A stretch of DNA of 64,000 bases from Sulfitobacter mediterraneus (GCF_003054325.1 NZ_QBKU01000004.1:186001-250000), one strand, 5' to 3'; numbered from the stretch's first letter, positions 51,318-62,783 are shown. Translations and numbers: made by a program. Notes: generated from the sequence alone by a model not told the origin.

Positions 51318-52094
51318 ATGAGCAACACCGCACTGATCACGGGTGCCTCGTCTGGCATCGGCATGGAATTTGCCCGCTATCACGCGTCCAAGGGTGGAGA
51401 TGTGATTGTCACGGCGCGCAGAGAAGACACGCTGAACACGCTCAAGGCTGAACTTGAGCAAAAGCATGGTGTCAAAGTGCATGTCTTTGCGCTGGACCTC
51501 GGGGCGGATGGCGGCGCAGAGGCGCTGTACCAGCAGGTCAAAGCGGCAGGGCTCAAGGTGGATATCCTGATCAACAATGCCGGATTTGGCGGGCAGGGAG
51601 CGCATATCGACCGGCCTTTGAAAGGCGAGTTGGGGATGATCGATTTGAACGTCAAAGCCCTGGTGGCGCTGACCCATCTGGCGGCGGCGGATATGGTGGC
51701 GCAGGGCGGCGGCAAGATTTTGCAGGTGGGATCAACGGCCGGGTTTATGCCGGGGCCCAATCAGGCGGTCTATTTCGCAACGAAGGCTTTTGTGAAATCC
51801 TTTTCCGAAGGCATTGATCAGGAGCTGCGCCCGCGCGGCGTGACTTCGACGGTGCTGGCACCCGGATATGTCGAGACAGAGTTTGCGCAGGCCGCCAATC
51901 TGGAAGGCACCAAGCTGGTGTTAGGCGGCGGCAAAACCCCCGCGAGCGTCGCCAAACATGGCTATGATGCAATGATGCGCGGGGATTTGGTGACGGTGAA
52001 TGAGCGCGGCCTTGGCTTTATGGTGAACTGGGTGATCCCGCTGTTGCCGCGCCGTCAGGTGCTTAAGATGGTTCAGAATATGCAGGCCAAATGA
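51318..52094 (+). CDS. Short-chain dehydrogenase/reductase
   Basis: 258 aa. Cofactor loop TGASSGIGMEFARYHASKG, NNAGFGG, and the catalytic Ser, Tyr and Lys in VGSTAGFMPGPNQAVYFATK. The C-terminal end is typical of classical SDRs. Substrate unknown. The two palindromes upstream indicate control by the divergent TetR protein. Confidence 0.9.
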   Translation: MSNTALITGASSGIGMEFARYHASKGGDVIVTARREDTLNTLKAELEQKHGVKVHVFALDLGADGGAEALYQQVKAAGLKVDILINNAGFGGQGAHIDRPLKGELGMIDLNVKALVALTHLAAADMVAQGGGKILQVGSTAGFMPGPNQAVYFATKAFVKSFSEGIDQELRPRGVTSTVLAPGYVETEFAQAANLEGTKLVLGGGKTPASVAKHGYDAMMRGDLVTVNERGLGFMVNWVIPLLPRRQVLKMVQNMQAK

Positions 52095-52183
52095 TCGGCG
52101 ACATGGGCCGCTGAGCGAATATATGATCTAGACCGGCGGGCCATTGGCCTGCCGGTTTGATTTAGGGGCGGCTGGACACCAAT

Positions 52184-52537
52184 TTACAAAGGCACGTCGT
52201 CGTATTTGCGTGCATGAGAGGCGGTTGCCTCTTTCATGGTGTCCTGCGTGGCTTTTGTCATCATCTCGAACATGCGCGTCGCCTCGGCAGTGTAATCCTG
52301 CACGGCCTTTGTGTAGAATTCGGACTGAAGCTGGAACAACTCCTGCGGGGACGAACAGCCCATCATCGCTTTTTGCAGCTCGACGTCCTGTTCAAACCGT
52401 TCCGAGACAAAGCGACTGCTTTCGTCCATGACCTGTTTCCAAGCGGACATTCCAACGGGATTGACCGCTGCCATCGCGGCTGCCATCGGCATCGCGGAAA
52501 AATCTGGTGCTTCGGCCTTGTTCGATGTCTTTCCCAT
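52184..52537 (-). CDS. Phasin-family protein
   Basis: 117 aa. Helical, with the phasin-type pattern R-F-V-S-E-R-F-E-Q-D-V-E-L followed by Q-E-L-F-Q-L-Q-S-E-F-Y-T-K-A-V-Q-D-Y. Phasins coat polyhydroxyalkanoate granules; no PHA synthase gene is in the window. ATG 52537 has GGGAG upstream. Confidence 0.8.
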   Translation of the reverse strand: MGKTSNKAEAPDFSAMPMAAAMAAVNPVGMSAWKQVMDESSRFVSERFEQDVELQKAMMGCSSPQELFQLQSEFYTKAVQDYTAEATRMFEMMTKATQDTMKEATASHARKYDDVPL

Positions 52538-52691
52538 CTGTGTGTCTCCCTTTCTGGGTGTCATGCGCCAGCGGGCTTTTGCCGCTGATCCAACCCCCAC
52601 AATCTAGCAGATTTCATGATCTGCCGCCTTGATGCAGGTCAATGGGGGTTGTTCTGGGGAAAAGGTAGGCGTGCATCAGGGCATTGCCAGC

Positions 52692-52723
52692 AAAAACGCC
52701 CCCGCATTTCTGCGAGGGCGTTT
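52692..52723 (-). terminator. Rho-independent terminator after glyA
   Basis: On the minus strand AAACGCCCTCGCA and TGCGGGGGCGTTT form a 13-bp stem with one mismatch and a GAAA loop, followed by a T run. It lies 25 nt after the glyA stop. Confidence 0.88.
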
Positions 52724-52747
52724 GCGGGTCTCAATGCTAGAAACCGG

Positions 52748-54025
52748 TCAGAGGTTCGGATACAACGGGAAGCGCGCGCAGAGGGCTTCAACTTCTGACT
52801 TTACCTTGGCTTCGACCTCGGCATTGCCGTCTTCGCCATTGGCAGCCAGTCCATCGACCACTTCGATGATCCAATCGGCGATTTGGCGGAACTCAGCCTC
52901 GCCAAAGCCGCGGGTTGTCCCGGCGGGGGAGCCAAGGCGAATACCCGAAGTCACGGTTGGTTTTTCCGGGTCAAACGGCACCCCGTTTTTGTTGCAGGTG
53001 ATGTGGGCGCGGCCCAGTGCCTTGTCGACAATGTTGCCGGTCACGCCTTTGGGGCGCAGATCAACCAGCACAACGTGGGTGTCGGTGCCGTGGGTAACCG
53101 TGTCGAGGCCGCCTTTGATCAACTGATCCGACAGCGCCTGTGCGTTAACGACTACCTGCTTGATGTAGTCCTTGAACTCAGGACGCAGCGCCTCACCAAA
53201 GGCAACGGCCTTGGCGGCGATCACATGCATAAGCGGGCCACCCTGAATGCCGGGGAAAATGGCGGAATTGAACTTTTTCGCCAGTGCCTCGTCATTTGTC
53301 AGGATCATGCCGCCGCGTGGGCCGCGCAGGGTTTTGTGGGTTGTGGTGGTGGCCACATGGGCATGCGGGAAGGGCGATGGATGTTCGCCAGCGGCCACAA
53401 GACCGGCAAAGTGGGCCATATCAACATGCAGATAAGCGCCAACCATATCGGCAATCTCGCGCATGCGGGCAAAGTCGATCTGGCGCGGAATGGCGGAACC
53501 GCCTGCGATGATCATCTTGGGCTGGTGCTCTTTGGCCAGCGCTTCAACTTGATCATAATCCAGCAGGTTGTCTTGCTTGCGCACGCCGTATTGGATGGCG
53601 TTGAACCATTTGCCGGATTGGTTCGGCTTGGCGCCATGGGTCAGGTGACCACCTGCATCCAAGGACATGCCAAGGATGGTATCGCCGGGCTGCAACAGCG
53701 CTTGGAACACACCCTGGTTCGCCTGCGAGCCGGAGTTGGGCTGCACATTGGCAAATTCACAATCAAACAGCTTGCAAGCGCGTTCGATGGCAAGGTTTTC
53801 GGCCACATCGACGTGCTGGCACCCGCCGTAATAGCGGCGGCCCGGATAACCTTCGGCGTATTTGTTGGTCATGATCGACCCCTGCGCCTCAAGCACAGCG
53901 GCGGACACGATGTTTTCAGATGCGATCAGTTCGATCTCATCGCGCTGACGGCCCAGCTCATCAGTGATGGAGCCAAAGATTTGTGGGTCTGAATCAGACA
54001 GGGTAGCGGTGAAAAAGCCGGACAT
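52748..54025 (-). CDS. glyA: Serine hydroxymethyltransferase
   Basis: 425 aa PLP enzyme that makes glycine and methylene-THF from serine. The PLP lysine is in [13 protein letters not shown]; the N-terminal [19 protein letters not shown] and [13 protein letters not shown] are conserved. Start at 54025 with AAAGGAA upstream. Confidence 0.97.
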   Translation of the reverse strand: MSGFFTATLSDSDPQIFGSITDELGRQRDEIELIASENIVSAAVLEAQGSIMTNKYAEGYPGRRYYGGCQHVDVAENLAIERACKLFDCEFANVQPNSGSQANQGVFQALLQPGDTILGMSLDAGGHLTHGAKPNQSGKWFNAIQYGVRKQDNLLDYDQVEALAKEHQPKMIIAGGSAIPRQIDFARMREIADMVGAYLHVDMAHFAGLVAAGEHPSPFPHAHVATTTTHKTLRGPRGGMILTNDEALAKKFNSAIFPGIQGGPLMHVIAAKAVAFGEALRPEFKDYIKQVVVNAQALSDQLIKGGLDTVTHGTDTHVVLVDLRPKGVTGNIVDKALGRAHITCNKNGVPFDPEKPTVTSGIRLGSPAGTTRGFGEAEFRQIADWIIEVVDGLAANGEDGNAEVEAKVKSEVEALCARFPLYPNL

Positions 54026-54191
54026 GATGCTGTTCCTTTGGGCTGCGAAATTTCGTGTTTCGTATCGGAAACATCAGCGGCTTGGAAGTGGGGAAAACGA
54101 CGCAACGCCAGATATGTGCGGCAATGCTGGTAGCCTGAGGAATAATGTGATTGTTTTGGAGCGAATTGCGCCCAATCGGAAACTTTGACCC

Positions 54192-54953
54192 ATGTCCATG
54201 AGAATCGCTTTTGCTGCCAGCCGCGCCAGTGTCGCCCAGACCGCGCGTGCAGCGTTGATCGGGCGCTATGGCAATGTGCCCCCCGAAGAGGCCGAGGTGA
54301 TCGTGGCGCTGGGCGGCGATGGTTTTATGCTGCAAACGCTGCACAATACTCAGGATTTGCCCGCGCCGGTTTACGGGATGAACCGCGGCACCATCGGTTT
54401 TTTGATGAACGAATACAAAGAATCCGATCTGGTTGAGCGTCTTGAGGCGGCTGAAACGGCGGTCATCAACCCGCTGGCGATGCGCGCGACTAACAGCGCC
54501 GGGACGGTGCATGAGGCATTGGCAATCAACGAGGTGTCGCTGCTCCGGGCAGGTCCGCAGGCGGCCAAGTTACAGATCACCGTCGATGGCCGGCTGCGGT
54601 TGCAGGAGCTGGTCTGCGACGGCGCGCTTGTTGCCACACCTGCCGGGTCCACAGCCTACAACTATTCCGCCCATGGTCCGATCCTGCCCATCGGGGCGGA
54701 GATACTGGCCCTCACCGCAATGGCCGCCTTTCGCCCCCGCAGGTGGCGCGGGGCGTTGTTGCCCAAAACCGCGCAGGTCCGTTTTGACGTGCTTGAGCCA
54801 GAAAAACGTCCGGTGATGGCAGATGCCGACGGCAAATCCTACCGCGACGTGGTGTCTGTTGAGGTCCGTTCAGAACCCGACGTGGCGCATACGATCCTGT
54901 TTGATCCCGGTCACGGCCTCGAAGAGCGGTTGATCAGCGAGCAATTCAACTGA
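54192..54953 (+). CDS. nadK: NAD kinase
   Basis: 253 aa, phosphorylates NAD to NADP. The GGDG loop is in [26 protein letters not shown] and the NAD-binding [18 protein letters not shown] are present. Divergent from glyA. Confidence 0.94.
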   Translation: MSMRIAFAASRASVAQTARAALIGRYGNVPPEEAEVIVALGGDGFMLQTLHNTQDLPAPVYGMNRGTIGFLMNEYKESDLVERLEAAETAVINPLAMRATNSAGTVHEALAINEVSLLRAGPQAAKLQITVDGRLRLQELVCDGALVATPAGSTAYNYSAHGPILPIGAEILALTAMAAFRPRRWRGALLPKTAQVRFDVLEPEKRPVMADADGKSYRDVVSVEVRSEPDVAHTILFDPGHGLEERLISEQFN

Positions 54954-55051
54954 TCCAAAAACCTGAAATATGATGGAACATCTTGCGGGGGTTTCCCGTT
55001 GTCTTTCCGAGGGCGCTTTGGCGCTGCAACTTGGAAAAAAGGAGACCAAAG

Positions 55052-55249
55052 ATGAATTGGGACCAGATCAAAGGTAAATGGAAACAGATGTCCGGTGACG
55101 TGCAGGCCCATTGGGGTAAGCTGACCAATGATGAAGTGGACGAAGCGGCGGGCAACCGTGACAAATTGGTCGGCAAGATTCAGGAACGCTATGGCATCGC
55201 AAAAGACGAGGCGGAGCGGCAGGTTGACGACTTTTTTGCCAAGGCCTGA
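55052..55249 (+). CDS. CsbD-family stress protein
   Basis: 65 aa. The pattern M-N-W-D-Q-I-K-G-K-W-K-Q-M-S-G followed by G-N-R-D-K-L-V-G-K-I-Q and a terminal D-D-F-F-A-K-A is the CsbD fold, usually induced by general stress. AAGGAG precedes ATG 55052. The function of the family is unknown. Confidence 0.9.
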   Translation: MNWDQIKGKWKQMSGDVQAHWGKLTNDEVDEAAGNRDKLVGKIQERYGIAKDEAERQVDDFFAKA

Positions 55250-55264
55250 TTAAAAACAAGTGAT

Positions 55265-55293
55265 AAGGGCGGCCCGATCAGGCCGCCCTTTTT
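55265..55293. terminator. Bidirectional terminator
   Basis: AAGGGCGGCC (55265-55274) and GGCCGCCCTT (55281-55290) form a perfect 10-bp stem with a CGATCA loop and T run. It serves csbD and the convergent prpE. Confidence 0.92.
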
Positions 55294-55294
55294 G

Positions 55295-57184
55295 TCACTT
55301 TGCGTAGCCGATGGTCTGCAACGCCACTTTGATTTCATCCAGAATGGCCGGATCATCAATCGTGGCGGGCAGCTTGAACTCCTGTCCATCGGCAATCTTG
55401 ACCATCGTCGCTCGCAGGATCTTGCCCGAGCGGGTCTTGGGCAAACGGTCCACAACAATCGCCTGTTTGAAGGCGGCCACGGGGCCAATCTGTTCACGGA
55501 TGCGTTTTACACATTCCTTCGTAATCTCTTCATGGGGCCGGTTCACGCCGTTGGACAGGCACAAAAAGCCGACGGGCGATTGCCCTTTAAGCGCATCACT
55601 GACGCCAACAACCGCACATTCGGCCACATCGGGATGCCCGGCCAGCACTTCTTCCATCGCGCCAGTAGAAAGCCGGTGCCCGGCCACGTTGATCACGTCA
55701 TCGGTCCGCGCCATGATGTAAAGATAGCCATCCTCATCCATCATCCCCGCATCGCCGGTCTCATAATATCCCGGAAAGGTCGTGAGATAGGATTTGCGAA
55801 ACCGGTCTTCGGCGTTCCACAGGGTCGGCAATGTGCCGGGGGGAAGGGGCAGCTTGATCGCAATCGCGCCCAGCTCTCCGGGCTTTTGTGGATGCCCGGC
55901 TTCGTCCAGAATTTCCACCTGATAGCCTGGCATCGGCACTGTGGGCGATCCCACCTTGACCGGCAATGCCTCAAGCCCGGCAGGATTGCCCGCGATGGTA
56001 TAGCCCGTCTCGGTCTGCCACCAATGGTCATAAACCGGGATGTCCAGAATATCCTGCGCCCATTCGATGGTGTCAGGATCGGCCCGTTCCCCCGCCAAAT
56101 ACAGCGCGCGCAAGCCGCTCAGATCGTATTTCTTACGGTATTCCCCCTTGGGGTCTTCGCGTTTCACGGCGCGGATCGCGGTGGGCGCGGTAAAGAAGCT
56201 GCGCACGTTGTGTTCTTCGATGATCCGCCAGAAGGTGCCAGCGTCCGGCGTGCCAATGGGCTTGCCTTCAAAGACAACCGTGGTGTTGCCATGAATCAAC
56301 GGACCGTAACAGATGTAGCTGTGGCCAACGACCCAGCCCACATCAGAGGCCGCCCAGAACACATCGCCGGGATCGACATTGTAGATGTTTTTCATGGTCC
56401 AGTTCAGCGCAACCAGATGGCCCGCAGTATGCCGAACAACGCCCTTGGGCGCACCGGTGGTGCCGGAGGTATACAGAATATAGGCAGGGTGATTGCCCTC
56501 AACCGGCACACAATCGGCAGGGGGCACATCCTTTTGGCAGTCATGCCAATCCAGATCACGGCCCGGCGTCAATTCGCACAAATGCTGCGGGCGCTGTAAA
56601 ACAATGCAGACATCGGGCTTGTGGTCGGCCAGTTCAATCGCGCCATCCAGCAGCGGCTTGTATTCCACCACGCGGCCCGGCTCGAGCCCGCAAGAGGCCG
56701 CAATGATCGCCTTGGGGGCACAATCATCAATCCGCACGGCAAGCTCATTCGCGGCAAAGCCACCAAAGACAACAGAATGCACCGCGCCGATCCGCGCGCA
56801 GGCCAACATCGCCTCAAGCGCCTCGGGCACCATGGGCATGTAAATGATAACCCGGTCGCCCTTGACCACGCCCTGCGCGGCCAATGCTCCGGCCAATGAC
56901 GCAACGCGGGTTTGCAAATCGGCATAGGTGATCTTGGTTTGGGTTCCGGTGATCGGGCTGTCATGAATGATCGCCACCTGTTCGCCGCGCCCGCCTTCGA
57001 CATGGCGATCAACCGCGTTGTAGCAGCCGTTGACCTTGGCATCCGCGAACCATTCAAACAGGTCATCGCCCCGTTCAAAAAGCGCCTGCGTGGGGGCCTC
57101 AACCCAATCTATCGCCTCAGCGGCCTTCAGCCAAAACGCCTCCGGATCGTCCTGCCAAGCGGCATAAGTTTCTCGGTATCCCAT
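55295..57184 (-). CDS. prpE: Propionate-CoA ligase (PrpE type)
   Basis: 629 aa, ANL superfamily. Adenylation motifs ILYTSGTTGAPKGVVRHTAG and DHWWQTETGY, and the C-terminal catalytic lysine in PKTRSGKILRATM, are intact. Length and N-terminus fit PrpE rather than Acs (about 650 aa), but acetate use is possible. It activates propionate for the methylmalonyl- or methylcitrate routes. Confidence 0.9.
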   Translation of the reverse strand: MGYRETYAAWQDDPEAFWLKAAEAIDWVEAPTQALFERGDDLFEWFADAKVNGCYNAVDRHVEGGRGEQVAIIHDSPITGTQTKITYADLQTRVASLAGALAAQGVVKGDRVIIYMPMVPEALEAMLACARIGAVHSVVFGGFAANELAVRIDDCAPKAIIAASCGLEPGRVVEYKPLLDGAIELADHKPDVCIVLQRPQHLCELTPGRDLDWHDCQKDVPPADCVPVEGNHPAYILYTSGTTGAPKGVVRHTAGHLVALNWTMKNIYNVDPGDVFWAASDVGWVVGHSYICYGPLIHGNTTVVFEGKPIGTPDAGTFWRIIEEHNVRSFFTAPTAIRAVKREDPKGEYRKKYDLSGLRALYLAGERADPDTIEWAQDILDIPVYDHWWQTETGYTIAGNPAGLEALPVKVGSPTVPMPGYQVEILDEAGHPQKPGELGAIAIKLPLPPGTLPTLWNAEDRFRKSYLTTFPGYYETGDAGMMDEDGYLYIMARTDDVINVAGHRLSTGAMEEVLAGHPDVAECAVVGVSDALKGQSPVGFLCLSNGVNRPHEEITKECVKRIREQIGPVAAFKQAIVVDRLPKTRSGKILRATMVKIADGQEFKLPATIDDPAILDEIKVALQTIGYAK

Positions 57185-57317
57185 GGTGTCCTCCCCCGTA
57201 TTCCCTTGCCCTTGTGGTTACGCAGCGTCACTGCACCGAGCAAGAGGCGCAAAAGTCGCAGCCCGAGTTTAGAAAAGAAATTTTCTAAATCCACGCCAAT
57301 GTTGTAACGCCTCTATC

Positions 57318-57341
57318 CTCTTCATTTGGCAAGAAAAACTC
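57318..57341 (-). repeat. Intergenic repeat tail, copy 5
   Basis: Exact inverted copy, 24 of 24 bp, of 37105-37128. On the minus strand it follows the hairpin after maeB (57334-57368). Confidence 0.85.
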
Positions 57342-57368
57342 ACCCCAATTCTCCCCGAAGGGAGAATT
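57334..57368 (-). terminator. Probable terminator after maeB
   Basis: On the minus strand AATTCTCC-CTTCGG-GGAGAATT forms a perfect 8-bp stem; GGGGTGAGTTTTTC follows, overlapping repeat copy 5. A second hairpin GGCGGGC/GCCCGCC lies at 57382-57397, between it and the maeB stop. Confidence 0.7.
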
Positions 57369-57413
57369 GTGTAAATCGAATGGCGGGCGTGCCCGCCGCC
57401 TTTGGATGACTGA

Positions 57414-59687
57414 TCAGCCGTAATGCGCTACAGGTGTCCCTGCAATCGCACCGACGTTCAGCAGCCCTCGCGCGGTGATCGAGGGTGACACGATATGCGC
57501 CCGATTGCCCATGCCCATCAGGATCGGCCCAACCTCCAGACCGCCGCCTTTCATCTTGAGAATATTGCGCACGCCGGATGCTGCATCCGCATGGGCAAAG
57601 ACCAGAACATTGGCCGCCCCGTCAAGCCGGTTGCCAGGCAACAGCCGCTCGCGCAGCTCCGGGTCCAGCGCGGTGTCGATGTTCATCTCGCCTTCATAGG
57701 CAAAATCATCCCCTCCCGCATCCAACAGGCGAATAGCCGCCCGCAGGCGTTTGCCGCTGCCTTCGCCTTGATTGCCAAACTGGCTTTGCGAACAGAAGGC
57801 CACCTTGGGTTCAAGACCAAAGCGGCGCACATGCCGCGCCGCGCTGCGGGCGATCTCGGCGATCTGTTCGGGTGTGGGATGCAGATGCACCTGTGTGTCG
57901 GCAATGAACAGCGGCCCGTCTTCCAAGATCATCATCGACAAGGCGCCATGCGGGCGCAGCCCATCCCGGCCCAGTACCTGTTCGACATAGTTCATATGCC
58001 AACGGAATTCCCCAAAGGTGCCGCAGACCAGGCTGTCGGCCTCGCCGCGATGCACCATTACTGCGCCAATCGCGGTGGTGTTGGTCCGCATTACCGCGCG
58101 GGCGATATCGGGGGAAACCCCGCGCCGCGCCATCAGATGATGATAGGTCTCCCAATAATCGCGGTAGCGCGGATCATTTTCCGGGTTCACCAGATCGACA
58201 TTGTCGCCCAGTTTGAGCGTCAGACCTGCCTTTTCGATGCGGCGTTCGATAACTTCCGGACGGCCAATCAGGATCGGGCGCTCCACCGTTTCTTCAATGA
58301 TGGCTTGCGCGGCGCGCAACACCCGTTCGTCTTCGCCCTCGGCAAAAACGAGACGACGCGGAGAGCTGCGCGCCGCCTCGAATACGGGCCGCATCAGGAG
58401 TGCTGATTTGAACACCGATCCATCCAGACGGTGTTTATATGCCTCAAGATCGTCAATGGGCCGCGCCGCCACGCCGGTTTCCATCGCGGCTTTGGCCACG
58501 GCAGATGACACCACCCCGATCAGGCGCGGATCAAAGGGTTTGGGGATCAGATAATCTGCCCCAAAGGTCAGTTGCTCACCCTGATAAGCTGCGGCGGCTT
58601 CGGCGGAGGTGGTGGCGCGGGCGAGGGCGGCAATGCCGTCGATGCAGGCCAGCTGCATCTCGTCGTTGATGGTGGTGGCCCCAACATCCAGCGCCCCCCG
58701 AAAGATGAAGGGAAAACACAATACGTTGTTGACCTGATTGGGAAAATCCGACCGGCCCGTTGCGATGATTGCATCGGGGGCCACAGCCCGCGCAAGATCC
58801 GGCAGGATTTCGGGTGTTGGATTGGCAAGGGCAAAGATGATCGGCTGTTTGGTCATTTTGCCGACCATTTCAGGGGACAGCACGCCCGGCCCGGACAGAC
58901 CAAGGAACATATCGGCGTCATGGATCACATCATCCAGCGTGCGCAGATCGGTGGCTTGGGCATATTCGGCCTTGATCGGGTTCATATCGACCTCGCGGCC
59001 CTCGTAGACCAACCCGTGAATGTCACAAAGCCAGACGTTCTCTCGTTTCACCCCAAGCTTGAGCAGCATATTCAGGCAAGCAATGCCCGCCGCGCCGCCG
59101 CCGGTTGAGACAATCTTGATATCTTCAAATTTTTTACCCGCCACATGCAGGGCGTTCTTGGCTGCTGCCCCAACAACGATGGCTGTGCCGTGCTGATCGT
59201 CGTGGAAAACCGGAATGTCCATCCGCTCGCGGCAGATCCGTTCAACGGTAAAGCAATCGGGCGCTTTGATGTCTTCGAGGTTGATCGCGCCAAATGTGGG
59301 GCCAAGCGAACAGACAATATCAGCCAGCTTTTCCGGATCGCTTTCGTCCACTTCGATGTCAAAACAATCAATGCTGGCGAATTTTTTGAACAGGACCGCC
59401 TTGCCTTCCATCACCGGTTTGGAGGCCAGCGCACCGATGTTGCCAAGGCCCAGAACTGCGGTGCCATTTGTCACCACCGCAACCAGATTGGCGCGGGAGG
59501 TGTAAAGGGCTGCCGTGGCTGGATCGCTTTTGATTTCAAGGCATGCCTCGGCAACGCCGGGGGAATAGGCCCGTGCCAGATCACGCCCATTGGCCAATGG
59601 TTTGGTCGCTCGAATCTCAAGCTTGCCCGGTTTGGGAAAGGCATGATAATCAAGCGCGGCCTGACGGAGATTAGGCTTGTCGGACAT
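57414..59687 (-). CDS. maeB: NADP-dependent malic enzyme with phosphotransacetylase-like domain
   Basis: 757 aa. Residues about 1-400 are the malic enzyme ([27 protein letters not shown], the NAD(P) loop [12 protein letters not shown]). Residues about 430-757 resemble phosphate acetyltransferase, a regulatory module in MaeB. Oxidises malate to pyruvate, supplying NADPH. Strand and length fit single-copy MaeB. Confidence 0.93.
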   Translation of the reverse strand: MSDKPNLRQAALDYHAFPKPGKLEIRATKPLANGRDLARAYSPGVAEACLEIKSDPATAALYTSRANLVAVVTNGTAVLGLGNIGALASKPVMEGKAVLFKKFASIDCFDIEVDESDPEKLADIVCSLGPTFGAINLEDIKAPDCFTVERICRERMDIPVFHDDQHGTAIVVGAAAKNALHVAGKKFEDIKIVSTGGGAAGIACLNMLLKLGVKRENVWLCDIHGLVYEGREVDMNPIKAEYAQATDLRTLDDVIHDADMFLGLSGPGVLSPEMVGKMTKQPIIFALANPTPEILPDLARAVAPDAIIATGRSDFPNQVNNVLCFPFIFRGALDVGATTINDEMQLACIDGIAALARATTSAEAAAAYQGEQLTFGADYLIPKPFDPRLIGVVSSAVAKAAMETGVAARPIDDLEAYKHRLDGSVFKSALLMRPVFEAARSSPRRLVFAEGEDERVLRAAQAIIEETVERPILIGRPEVIERRIEKAGLTLKLGDNVDLVNPENDPRYRDYWETYHHLMARRGVSPDIARAVMRTNTTAIGAVMVHRGEADSLVCGTFGEFRWHMNYVEQVLGRDGLRPHGALSMMILEDGPLFIADTQVHLHPTPEQIAEIARSAARHVRRFGLEPKVAFCSQSQFGNQGEGSGKRLRAAIRLLDAGGDDFAYEGEMNIDTALDPELRERLLPGNRLDGAANVLVFAHADAASGVRNILKMKGGGLEVGPILMGMGNRAHIVSPSITARGLLNVGAIAGTPVAHYG

Positions 59688-59876
59688 GAAAAGGCTCCCT
59701 GAGAAAAATATGGTTTAGCGTTAAACTACTTTTTCGATCAGGCCAATGCGGCAATTCTCCACGTCGGCCCTGTTTGACACTTTCTAGCAGATCGTAACGG
59801 CAAGCGGGTGGATAATCTGCGCAATTCCATCGTAACCTTATTTCGAGTTTCGAATTTTCCGCGAAAAGAGAGCGCA

Positions 59877-60272
59877 ATGTCCCAAGAATTAAGAGCCGCC
59901 GCCGTGCAGGTCCGCGAAAATGCGCATGCCCCCTATTCCAACTTCAAGGTCGGGGCGGCCATCCGAGCGGCGTCCGGTGTGGTCTATGTTGGCTGCAATG
60001 TTGAAAATGTCGCCTACCCTGAGGGCACCTGCGCCGAAGCGGGGGCGATTGCCGCGATGGTGGCGGCAGGCGAGACCAAACTGACCGAAGCCTATGTTGT
60101 GGCGGGCAGCGATTTGCCAGTGACGCCTTGCGGTGGCTGCCGTCAGAAACTGGCCGAATTTGGCGCTGGCACTGTGCCGGTTACGATGGCGACAACCGCG
60201 GGCGTTGAGGAACACACAACCTTGGCCGATCTGTTGCCCGGCGCCTTTGCCGCTGCACATATGGAGGGCTGA
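59877..60272 (+). CDS. cdd: Cytidine deaminase
   Basis: 131 aa, tetrameric type. The zinc site is TCAEAGAIAAM with PCGGCRQ; the N-terminal HAPYSNFKVGAA substrate segment is present. Deaminates cytidine and deoxycytidine. Start at 59877, just after AAAAGAGAG. The stop directly precedes the deoA ATG. Confidence 0.95.
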   Translation: MSQELRAAAVQVRENAHAPYSNFKVGAAIRAASGVVYVGCNVENVAYPEGTCAEAGAIAAMVAAGETKLTEAYVVAGSDLPVTPCGGCRQKLAEFGAGTVPVTMATTAGVEEHTTLADLLPGAFAAAHMEG

Positions 60273-61580
60273 ATGACCAACGCCCGCACGATATTGGCCA
60301 AGCTGCGCCATCAAGAGCCCTTGGATGCAGTGGAATTGGGTTGGGCCGCCGCCGCCCTTGCCAGCGGCGAGATGAGCGCCGCACAAGCGGGGGCATTTGC
60401 CATGGGAATTTGCCGCAATGGTCTGGATGATGCTGGCCGTGTGGCGCTGACGCTGGCGATGCGCGATTCCGGTCAGGTGTTGCAGTGGGATCTGGACGGG
60501 CCAGTGCTAGACAAGCATTCCACGGGCGGCGTTGGCGATTGCGTGTCGCTGATCCTTGCGCCTGCCTTGGCGGCTTGCGGGGCATTTGTGCCGATGATTT
60601 CGGGGCGCGGACTTGGTCATACGGGCGGCACGCTGGACAAGCTTGAAGCCATTCCGGGGGTGACCACGCAGGTTGAGGAGGCTCGTTTGCACGACATCGT
60701 GCGGCAAGTCGGCTGCGCCATTGTGGGGGCGACTGGCAACATCGCGCCCGCTGATAAACGGCTTTACGCGGTGCGCGACGTGACCTCGACCGTGGATTCG
60801 CTTGATTTGATCACCGCGTCGATCCTCAGCAAAAAACTGGCGGCCAGCCTTGATGGTTTGGTGCTGGACGTGAAAGTCGGCAGCGGTGCCTTCATGAAAG
60901 ACCTGCCAGAGGCGCAGGCCTTGGCCAGCGCCCTGACCGCGACAGCAAATGCTGCCGGCTGCCGCACAACAGCGGTGATCAGCGATATGAACCAACCATT
61001 GGTGCCCAGCCTTGGCAATGCGCTTGAGGTGGCTGAGGTGATGCGCGTTCTGCGCGGCGACGCGCAGGGGCCGATCATTGATGTCGCTGCCGCGTTGGGC
61101 GGGGTTTTGTTGGCCAATGGCGGATTGGCGCAGGACGTGCAGGCGGGCGCGGATTCAATTGTGAATGCCGTCCGCTCGGGCGCCGCGGCAGAGGTGTTTG
61201 GCAAAATGCTCGCCGCCTTGGGCGGGCCGGTCAGCTTTGTCGAAAACTGGCAACGGTTCTTGCCGGAGGCCACCGTGATCCGCGCGGTCAAGGCCCCCGG
61301 CGCGGGCTATGTCACCGCGATTGACGGTGAAGCGCTTGGCCTTGCTGTGGTGGACTTGGGCGGCGGGCGCAAAATCGAAAGTGATGAAGTGAACCCGGCG
61401 GTTGGCCTGTCAGAGGTCGTGCGGCTGGGCACAAAAGTGTCCAACGGGCAAACCTTGGCCGTGGTTCATGCCAGCCGGTCTGATCTGGCCGATCAGGCCG
61501 CCTTGGCAGTGCAGGCGGCAATGACGCTGTCGGACACTTCGGCACAGGTGCCGGATTTGATCCTTGAAAGGGTGGGCTGA
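60273..61580 (+). CDS. deoA: Thymidine phosphorylase
   Basis: 435 aa. Signature LDKHSTGGVGDCVSLILAP, SGRGLGHTGGTLDKLEAIPG and KVGSGAFMKDLPEA are present. Releases thymine and deoxyribose 1-phosphate from thymidine. Second gene of the cdd-deoA-deoB-upp run; its stop overlaps the deoB start (TGATG). Confidence 0.96.
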   Translation: MTNARTILAKLRHQEPLDAVELGWAAAALASGEMSAAQAGAFAMGICRNGLDDAGRVALTLAMRDSGQVLQWDLDGPVLDKHSTGGVGDCVSLILAPALAACGAFVPMISGRGLGHTGGTLDKLEAIPGVTTQVEEARLHDIVRQVGCAIVGATGNIAPADKRLYAVRDVTSTVDSLDLITASILSKKLAASLDGLVLDVKVGSGAFMKDLPEAQALASALTATANAAGCRTTAVISDMNQPLVPSLGNALEVAEVMRVLRGDAQGPIIDVAAALGGVLLANGGLAQDVQAGADSIVNAVRSGAAAEVFGKMLAALGGPVSFVENWQRFLPEATVIRAVKAPGAGYVTAIDGEALGLAVVDLGGGRKIESDEVNPAVGLSEVVRLGTKVSNGQTLAVVHASRSDLADQAALAVQAAMTLSDTSAQVPDLILERVG

Positions 61581-62773
61581 TGGCGCGTGCATTTTTGGTG
61601 GTGATGGACAGTGTCGGCATTGGCGGTGCGCCAGACGCGGATCAGTTTTTCAATGGGGATCAGCCTGACACCGGGGCCAACACCCTGGGCCATATCGCAC
61701 AGGCCTGTGCGGCAGGAAAAGCCGAACAAGGGCGCAGCGGGCCGTTGCAATTGCCAGTGCTTTCGGCGCTTGGTCTTGGCGCGGCAGTGAAACTGGCCAG
61801 CGGTCTGGATCTGCCGGACCTGCATGCAGAGATCAAAGGCGGTTGGGGCGCGGCCACCGAAGTGTCACGCGGCAAGGACACACCATCGGGACATTGGGAA
61901 TTGGCAGGTTTGCCGGTGCCGTGGGATTGGCATTATTTTCCGGATGAAACGCCCGCCTTTCCCGATCACGTCTCAGCGCATCTGGCTGAAATGGCCGGAA
62001 CGGACGGGATCTTGGGCAATTGTCACGCCTCTGGCACAGCGGTCATTGCTGATCTGGGCGCAGAGCATTGCAAGACAGGATGGCCGATCTGCTACACCTC
62101 TGCGGATTCCGTTTTGCAGATTGCCGCGCATGAGGATCACTTTGGACTTGAGCGCCTTTTGGATCTTTGCCGCGCGGTTGCGCCGTTGTTGCATGAGATG
62201 AAAGTGGGCCGCGTGATCGCACGGCCTTTTGTCGGCGATGCCACCAGCGGGTTTGAGCGCACTGCCAACCGCCGCGACTTTGCAATTGTTCCGCCCAAGC
62301 CGGTGTTGACCAATTGGGTGCAAGATGCAGGCGGTAAGGTCTATGGCATTGGCAAGATTGGCGATATCTTCTCGATGCAGGGCATTGATGAGATCCGCAA
62401 AGGGCGCGATTCGGCATTGATGGAGCATTTGAGCGATCTGATCGATGAGGCCGAAGACGGGTCGTTTACCTTTGCAAATTTTGTCGAGTTTGACAGCGAA
62501 TATGGCCACCGCCGCGATGTGTCCGGCTATGCCCGCGCGCTGGAATGGTTCGACCGCGAGATCGGGCAGATCATCGCGCGTCTGAGGCCAGGTGACTTGA
62601 TGGTGTTGACCGCCGATCACGGCAATGACCCGACATGGATCGGCACCGATCACACCCGTGAGCGGGTGCCCGTACTGGTGACGGGCGGGGCGCAGGGGCC
62701 GCTGGGGCAGATCGGGTTTGCCGATGTGGCGCAGTTGGTGGCTGTGCATTTGGGCGTTACGGCCCAGACATAA
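61580..62773 (+). CDS. deoB: Phosphopentomutase
   Basis: 397 aa, alkaline-phosphatase superfamily. Metal ligands in [15 protein letters not shown] near the N-terminus and [18 protein letters not shown] near the C-terminus. Converts deoxyribose 1-phosphate from DeoA to the 5-phosphate. Followed by repeat copy 3. Confidence 0.96.
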   Translation: MARAFLVVMDSVGIGGAPDADQFFNGDQPDTGANTLGHIAQACAAGKAEQGRSGPLQLPVLSALGLGAAVKLASGLDLPDLHAEIKGGWGAATEVSRGKDTPSGHWELAGLPVPWDWHYFPDETPAFPDHVSAHLAEMAGTDGILGNCHASGTAVIADLGAEHCKTGWPICYTSADSVLQIAAHEDHFGLERLLDLCRAVAPLLHEMKVGRVIARPFVGDATSGFERTANRRDFAIVPPKPVLTNWVQDAGGKVYGIGKIGDIFSMQGIDEIRKGRDSALMEHLSDLIDEAEDGSFTFANFVEFDSEYGHRRDVSGYARALEWFDREIGQIIARLRPGDLMVLTADHGNDPTWIGTDHTRERVPVLVTGGAQGPLGQIGFADVAQLVAVHLGVTAQT

Positions 62774-62783
62774 GGTGCGGCTT

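Noticed and set aside
54026-54191. Riboswitch in the glyA leader
   Set aside because: There are short inverted repeats and a duplicated GTTTCCGAT, but no conserved glycine, SAM or folate riboswitch core that I can recognise.
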